Origin: an uncultured Rhodospirillales bacterium
GTDB taxonomy: Bacteria; Pseudomonadota; Alphaproteobacteria; ATCC43930; CGMCC-115725
Assembly: GCA_903822185.1 (NCBI GenBank)
Contig: CAIJOA010000012.1
Span: forward strand, 1 to 64,000
DNA: 64,000 nucleotides
Direction: 5' to 3'
The notes beneath the pieces are model-generated. The model had not been told where the DNA came from, ran no database searches, and saw nothing but the letters and a program-made list of their open reading frames with translations. The position numbers and the translations under genes were made by a program. Below are positions 60,493-64,000 of the stretch, piece by piece; within the stretch, counting starts at the first letter, position 1, and every line of letters begins with the position of its first letter.

Positions 60493-60846
60493 ATGACGAA
60501 GAATGCTTCCGTGACCCTCTATCACAATCCGCGCTGCAGCAAATCGCGCGCAGCGTTGGCGTTGTTACGCGAGCACGGCGTCGAGCCGACGATCGTCGAA
60601 TATCTTCAAAACCCGCCCTCGGCTGCCGAGCTCAAGAAGATTCTCAAGATGCTCAACCTGAAGCCGCGTGAATTGTTACGACAGAAGGAAGCAAAAGAGG
60701 TTGGTTTACTTGCGGGAAACCTTACCGATGACGCGATTATTGCCGGCATGGTGAAAAACCCCATCACCATCGAACGTCCCATCGCCGTCCACGGCGACCG
60801 CGCCGCACTTGGCAGACCACCGGAGCAGGTTCTGATCGTGATCTAA
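60493..60846 (+). CDS. ArsC family arsenate reductase-like protein
   Basis: 117 aa, glutaredoxin-linked ArsC/Spx fold. AGGAG is eight bases upstream. Catalytic cysteine in HNPRCSKSR (Cys15), ILKMLNLKPRELLRQKEA, and C-terminal NPITIERPIAVHGDRAALGRP with the arginines that bind arsenate. No arsB/acr3 or arsR nearby, so the physiological substrate is open. Confidence 0.9.
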   Translation: MTKNASVTLYHNPRCSKSRAALALLREHGVEPTIVEYLQNPPSAAELKKILKMLNLKPRELLRQKEAKEVGLLAGNLTDDAIIAGMVKNPITIERPIAVHGDRAALGRPPEQVLIVI

Positions 60847-61049
60847 CACACATCTTGTGGTGAAGTTACGTTAACCATGAATACAGTAATAATTTTCCAT
60901 CAATACTTAGATATTAACCTTAACTATTGAAAACGTATCAATTTTTATTTGACTTAGGATAGATCAACGTTTATTGATAACACATAACACAGATATGGAG
61001 GCCTATAAGGTCTTCAGGGAGAAAAAAGCCCGAACCAGGAGGGTTAGAT
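60847..61049 (+). promoter_or_regulatory. AT-rich leader of the exopolysaccharide locus
   Basis: 203 bases of strikingly AT-rich DNA between arsC and the glycosyltransferase, in contrast to the GC-rich flanks. It holds a TTGACT hexamer at 60949-60954 and several TA-rich tracts (for example TTATTGATAACA), any of which could form a promoter, and the AGGAGGG ribosome site at 61037-61043. I cannot assign a -10 with confidence. Such AT-rich leaders are typical targets of H-NS/MucR-like regulators. Confidence 0.5.
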
Positions 61050-62318
61050 TTGTCTGGTTCGACGCTAAAAATATTACACGTCTTCGATCATTCGGTCCCG
61101 CTGATGAGCGGGTACACGATGCGCAGCCTCGCCTTGCTCGAGGCGCAGCGCCGCATGGGATGGGAGACGATTCATCTCACCACGCCCAAGCATAGTCTTC
61201 CGGGTCCGACCTCCGAAGAAATAGACGGCTATCATTTTCACCGCACCGCGCCGGTTAGTCCGGCGCTGGCGCGCTGGCCCGGCCTCAGCGAGATGGCGCT
61301 CATTCGTGCGACGTCCGCCCGCATCCATCACATCGCATCCTACGAAAAGCCCGACATCATCCACGCCCATTCGCCGGGCCTTAACGCGCATGCCGCCGTT
61401 TCGGCCGGCAAGAAGCTGGGCATTCCTGTCGTCTATGAGATTCGTGCTTTCTGGGAAGACGCCGCCGTCGGCAACGGTACCGGCAAAGAAGGCAATCTGC
61501 GCTATCGTGCGACGCGCAAACTCGACGACATGGCTTTCAAGAAGGCCGATGCCATCGTCACCATCTGCGAAGGCCTGCGCGCCGATATCGCCAGCCGGGG
61601 CATTCCCGCCGATAAAATCTCGGTCGTGCCGAACGGCGTCGAATTGGCCGACTTCCCGTTCCGCAATCCGGCCGACGAAGAATTGCGCGCCAAGCTGGGC
61701 CTTGGCGGCAAGACCGTGCTCGGCTTTCTCGGCTCGTTCTATCCCTACGAAGGTCTCGACGTCCTGCTCGACGCGCTGGCGCTCCTGAAGCGCGAACGGT
61801 CGGATATCGCCGCTTTGCTGGTCGGCGGCGGCCCCTCCGAGGAAGCGCTGAAATTCCAGTCGCTGCGCCTCGGCCTCGAAGACACGGTCAATTTCATCGG
61901 CCGCGTCCCGCATTCGGAAGTCGCCGCCTATTACGATCAAGTCGATCTGTTCGTCTATCCGCGCCGCGCCATGCGTCTCACCGAAACCGTGACGCCGCTG
62001 AAGCCGCTGGAAGCGATGGCGCGCGGCGGTATCGTCCTCGCCTCGGATGTCGGCGGTCATTGCGAACTGGTCCGTCACGGCGAAACCGGCCTGACCTTCC
62101 CCGCCGACGATGCAGTGGCGCTGGCCCGCGCCATCGACGCGGCCATCACCCGCCGCGGCCAATGGGACGAGATCAGCCGCACCGCACGCGCCTTCGTCGA
62201 GCGCGAACGGTCGTGGGATCGGTCCGCCCAAGGGTATCTGCCTGCCTATAGCCGCGCCTTGCGCCGTCCGATCACCGCGCGCCCGATCGTCGCGCAGCCG
62301 GCTGGAGAGGTCGCATGA
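61050..62318 (+). CDS. Exosortase/PEP-CTERM-type group 1 glycosyltransferase
   Basis: 422 aa. TTG start with a perfect AGGAGG six to seven bases upstream. The N-terminus [20 protein letters not shown] and [12 protein letters not shown] closely match the glycosyltransferase family found with exosortase systems (Daro_2409-type). The GT4 core has [36 protein letters not shown] and the donor-site Glu motif near [16 protein letters not shown]. Likely builds an exported polysaccharide. Its TGA overlaps the wecB ATG. Confidence 0.92.
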   Translation: MSGSTLKILHVFDHSVPLMSGYTMRSLALLEAQRRMGWETIHLTTPKHSLPGPTSEEIDGYHFHRTAPVSPALARWPGLSEMALIRATSARIHHIASYEKPDIIHAHSPGLNAHAAVSAGKKLGIPVVYEIRAFWEDAAVGNGTGKEGNLRYRATRKLDDMAFKKADAIVTICEGLRADIASRGIPADKISVVPNGVELADFPFRNPADEELRAKLGLGGKTVLGFLGSFYPYEGLDVLLDALALLKRERSDIAALLVGGGPSEEALKFQSLRLGLEDTVNFIGRVPHSEVAAYYDQVDLFVYPRRAMRLTETVTPLKPLEAMARGGIVLASDVGGHCELVRHGETGLTFPADDAVALARAIDAAITRRGQWDEISRTARAFVERERSWDRSAQGYLPAYSRALRRPITARPIVAQPAGEVA

Positions 62319-63487
62319 AGAAGATCCTCTCGGTCTTCGGCACCCGCCCGGAAGCGATCAAGATGGCGCCACTGGTCAGCGCCCTTGCCCGCGCGCAGGG
62401 CATCGAATCGCGCGTCTGCGTCACCGGCCAGCATCGCGCCATGCTCGATTCGGTACTGGAGCTGTTCGAGATTCATCCCGACTACGATCTCGACATCATG
62501 GGCGCCAACCAGGGCCTCGATCACATCACGACGGCGGTGCTGCAGGGCGTCGCCCGCGTCATCGCCGACTTCAAGCCGGATCATGTCCTCGTTCACGGCG
62601 ACACCTCGACCGCCTTCGCCGCCGCGCTCGCCGCCTTCTACGCCAAGGTGCCGGTCGGCCATGTCGAAGCGGGCCTTCGCACCGGCGACATCTATGCGCC
62701 GTTCCCCGAAGAGATGAACCGCCGCCTGGTCGATAACATCGCCGAGACGTTCTTTGCCCCGACTGCCAGTTCGCGCGACGCGCTGCTCGGCGAAGGCAAG
62801 GATTCGTCTAAAATTCTCGTCACCGGCAACACCGTCATCGACGCCCTTCTCGTCATGGTCGAGCGATTAAAGAAATCGCCACGACTTGAGGCGACAATCG
62901 CCGGCGAGTTCCCCTTCCTGGATCCGAGCAAGAAACTCATCTTGGTCACCGGTCATCGGCGTGAAAATTTCGGCGACGGCTTCGAGCGCATCTGCGATGC
63001 GCTGGCGACGCTTGCCGAGCGTCCGGATGTGCAGGTCGTCTATCCGGTCCATTTGAATCCCAATGTTCAGGAGCCGGTGCGCCGCCGTTTGGCTCATCGC
63101 CCGAACATTCACCTGATCCTGCCACAGGATTATCTGCCGTTCGTCTATCTGATGACGCGGGCACATCTGATCGTCACCGATTCGGGCGGCATCCAGGAAG
63201 AAGCGCCCGCCCTCGGCAAGCCCGTCCTCGTGATGCGCGACGTGACCGAGCGTCCGGAAGCGGTCGCCGCCGGCACCGTGCGTCTCGTCGGCACCGATCC
63301 CGCGCGCATCGTGCGCGAAGCCAATACGTTGCTCGATGACGAAGACGGCTATCGCCGCATGGGCCGCGCCACAAATCCCTACGGCGACGGTCACGCCTGC
63401 GCCCGTATCGTTTCCCATTACACCGGCCGCGACGCGGTCGTCGTCCCTGCCTCCCCTGTTAGCGAACCCGCGAAGGAACTCGTTTGA
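62315..63487 (+). CDS. wecB: UDP-N-acetylglucosamine 2-epimerase (non-hydrolysing)
   Basis: Interconverts UDP-GlcNAc and UDP-ManNAc. 390 aa. [14 protein letters not shown] near the start, [42 protein letters not shown] and [16 protein letters not shown] are signature segments. ATG overlaps the glycosyltransferase stop (ATGA), and its own TGA overlaps wecC. Confidence 0.96.
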   Translation: MKKILSVFGTRPEAIKMAPLVSALARAQGIESRVCVTGQHRAMLDSVLELFEIHPDYDLDIMGANQGLDHITTAVLQGVARVIADFKPDHVLVHGDTSTAFAAALAAFYAKVPVGHVEAGLRTGDIYAPFPEEMNRRLVDNIAETFFAPTASSRDALLGEGKDSSKILVTGNTVIDALLVMVERLKKSPRLEATIAGEFPFLDPSKKLILVTGHRRENFGDGFERICDALATLAERPDVQVVYPVHLNPNVQEPVRRRLAHRPNIHLILPQDYLPFVYLMTRAHLIVTDSGGIQEEAPALGKPVLVMRDVTERPEAVAAGTVRLVGTDPARIVREANTLLDDEDGYRRMGRATNPYGDGHACARIVSHYTGRDAVVVPASPVSEPAKELV

Positions 63488-64000
63488 TGAAGAAGTCCAT
63501 TTCCGCCAAGACGCCTGCCTTTCAGCGCGTGGCGGTCCTCGGCCTCGGCTATGTCGGATTGCCGATGGCGGCGATCATGGCGGCGCGCGGCATCGAGGTA
63601 ATTGGCGTCGATGTGAATAAGGCCGCGGTCGAGAAGATCAATGCGGGCGGCATCCATATCGTCGAGCCGGGCCTCGATATCGTCGTGCGTGGCGCCGTCG
63701 CCGCCGGAAATTTGCGCGCGACCGACGCGCCGGAAACCGCCGACGCCTTCATCATCGCCGTGCCGACGCCGTTCAAAGAGGGCTATGTGCCCGACCTCAA
63801 ATATTGCGAAGCCGCCGCCCGCGCCATCGCCCCGGTGCTGAAAGCCGGCGATCTCGTCGTTTTGGAATCGACCTCACCGGTCGGCACCAGCGAAGCGATC
63901 TCGCGCTGGATGGCCGAGATGCGCACCGACCTCAAATTCCCGCACGAGCATGGCGAATCCGCTGACATCATGGTCGCGCACAGCCCCGAGCGCATCCTGC
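63487..64000 (+). CDS. wecC: UDP-N-acetyl-D-mannosamine dehydrogenase, 5' part
   Basis: Starts with ATG at 63487 (ATGA overlap with the wecB stop) and stays open to the window end: 171 codons seen of an expected 400-plus. The NAD motif is VAVLGLGYVGLPMAAIMAARG, then VIGVDVNKAAVEKINAG, IIAVPTPFKEGYVPDL and ESTSPVGTSE, all typical of the UDP-glucose/UDP-ManNAc dehydrogenase family. Given the upstream wecB, UDP-ManNAc is the likely substrate and UDP-ManNAcA the product, feeding exopolysaccharide synthesis. Confidence 0.92.
   Translation, partial: MKKSISAKTPAFQRVAVLGLGYVGLPMAAIMAARGIEVIGVDVNKAAVEKINAGGIHIVEPGLDIVVRGAVAAGNLRATDAPETADAFIIAVPTPFKEGYVPDLKYCEAAARAIAPVLKAGDLVVLESTSPVGTSEAISRWMAEMRTDLKFPHEHGESADIMVAHSPERIL

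Noticed and set aside
60974..61195. Short plus-strand frame of 73 codons overlapping the glycosyltransferase start
   Set aside because: Out of frame with the glycosyltransferase, which has a perfect ribosome site and family N-terminus; the short frame is Arg-rich and unlike a protein.

Overview
This window is a stretch of GC-rich chromosome, densely coding on both strands, from an alphaproteobacterium. Supporting signs are the sucA-sucB-lpdA and sdhCDAB clusters, the argD-argF-hslO operon, a class Ia nrdAB pair under a cobalamin riboswitch, and several palindromic intergenic repeats. I cannot place it below class level: there is no rRNA here, and the only tRNA is tRNA-Ala(CGC). I see no insertion sequence, prophage or CRISPR array.

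Layout. 0-13 kb is central carbon metabolism on the minus strand: succinate dehydrogenase (sdhC-D-A-B, then zapE), malate dehydrogenase, and 2-oxoglutarate dehydrogenase (sucA-sucB-lpdA). An SDR oxidoreductase and a DUF2141 protein on the plus strand interrupt it. 13-18.4 kb holds a CoA-ester lyase, asd, an HdeD-like membrane protein, panB, two small lipoproteins and a pirin. 18.4-23.6 kb is a minus-strand unit with a methyltransferase, a DUF4340 protein and a GldG/GldF/GldA-like ABC exporter. 23.6-27.3 kb is riboswitch-nrdA-nrdB with a terminator. 27.4-29.4 kb encodes a BtuF-like cobalamin-binding protein, a glutathione peroxidase and a sulfite-oxidase-like molybdoenzyme. 29.4-37 kb is mixed transport and redox: LysE, MscS channel, RecX, an ABC-2 permease, an aldo/keto reductase, SemiSWEET and an FAD monooxygenase.

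37-41.7 kb has argD-argF-hslO, a lipoprotein, and apaG-folE. 41.8-47.2 kb is a surface/signalling module: a TpsB outer-membrane transporter divergent from a FecR-domain protein that is translationally coupled to a CHASE2 sensor histidine kinase. 47.2-50.1 kb holds two MFS drug exporters. 50.2-54.2 kb holds an IorAB-type molybdenum hydroxylase facing a triheme cytochrome c. 54.4-60.8 kb has tRNA-Ala, yggT, folD, an OmpA lipoprotein, a glycine-zipper lipoprotein, argG, an LLM flavin oxidoreductase, a GlcG-like protein and an ArsC-like reductase. From 61 kb an AT-rich leader introduces an exopolysaccharide locus: an exosortase/PEP-CTERM-type glycosyltransferase, wecB, and wecC running off the window end.

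The most notable items are the B12 riboswitch over an apparently B12-independent ribonucleotide reductase that lacks an ATP-cone; the FecR/CHASE2-kinase/TpsB module with no visible secreted partner or response regulator; the gpx-btuF junction, which is one uninterrupted frame broken by a single TAG; and a dispersed repeat that supplies the C-terminus of the BtuF-like protein. Start sites were moved from the longest open frame where a Shine-Dalgarno (SD) sequence, lipobox or family length argued for it.
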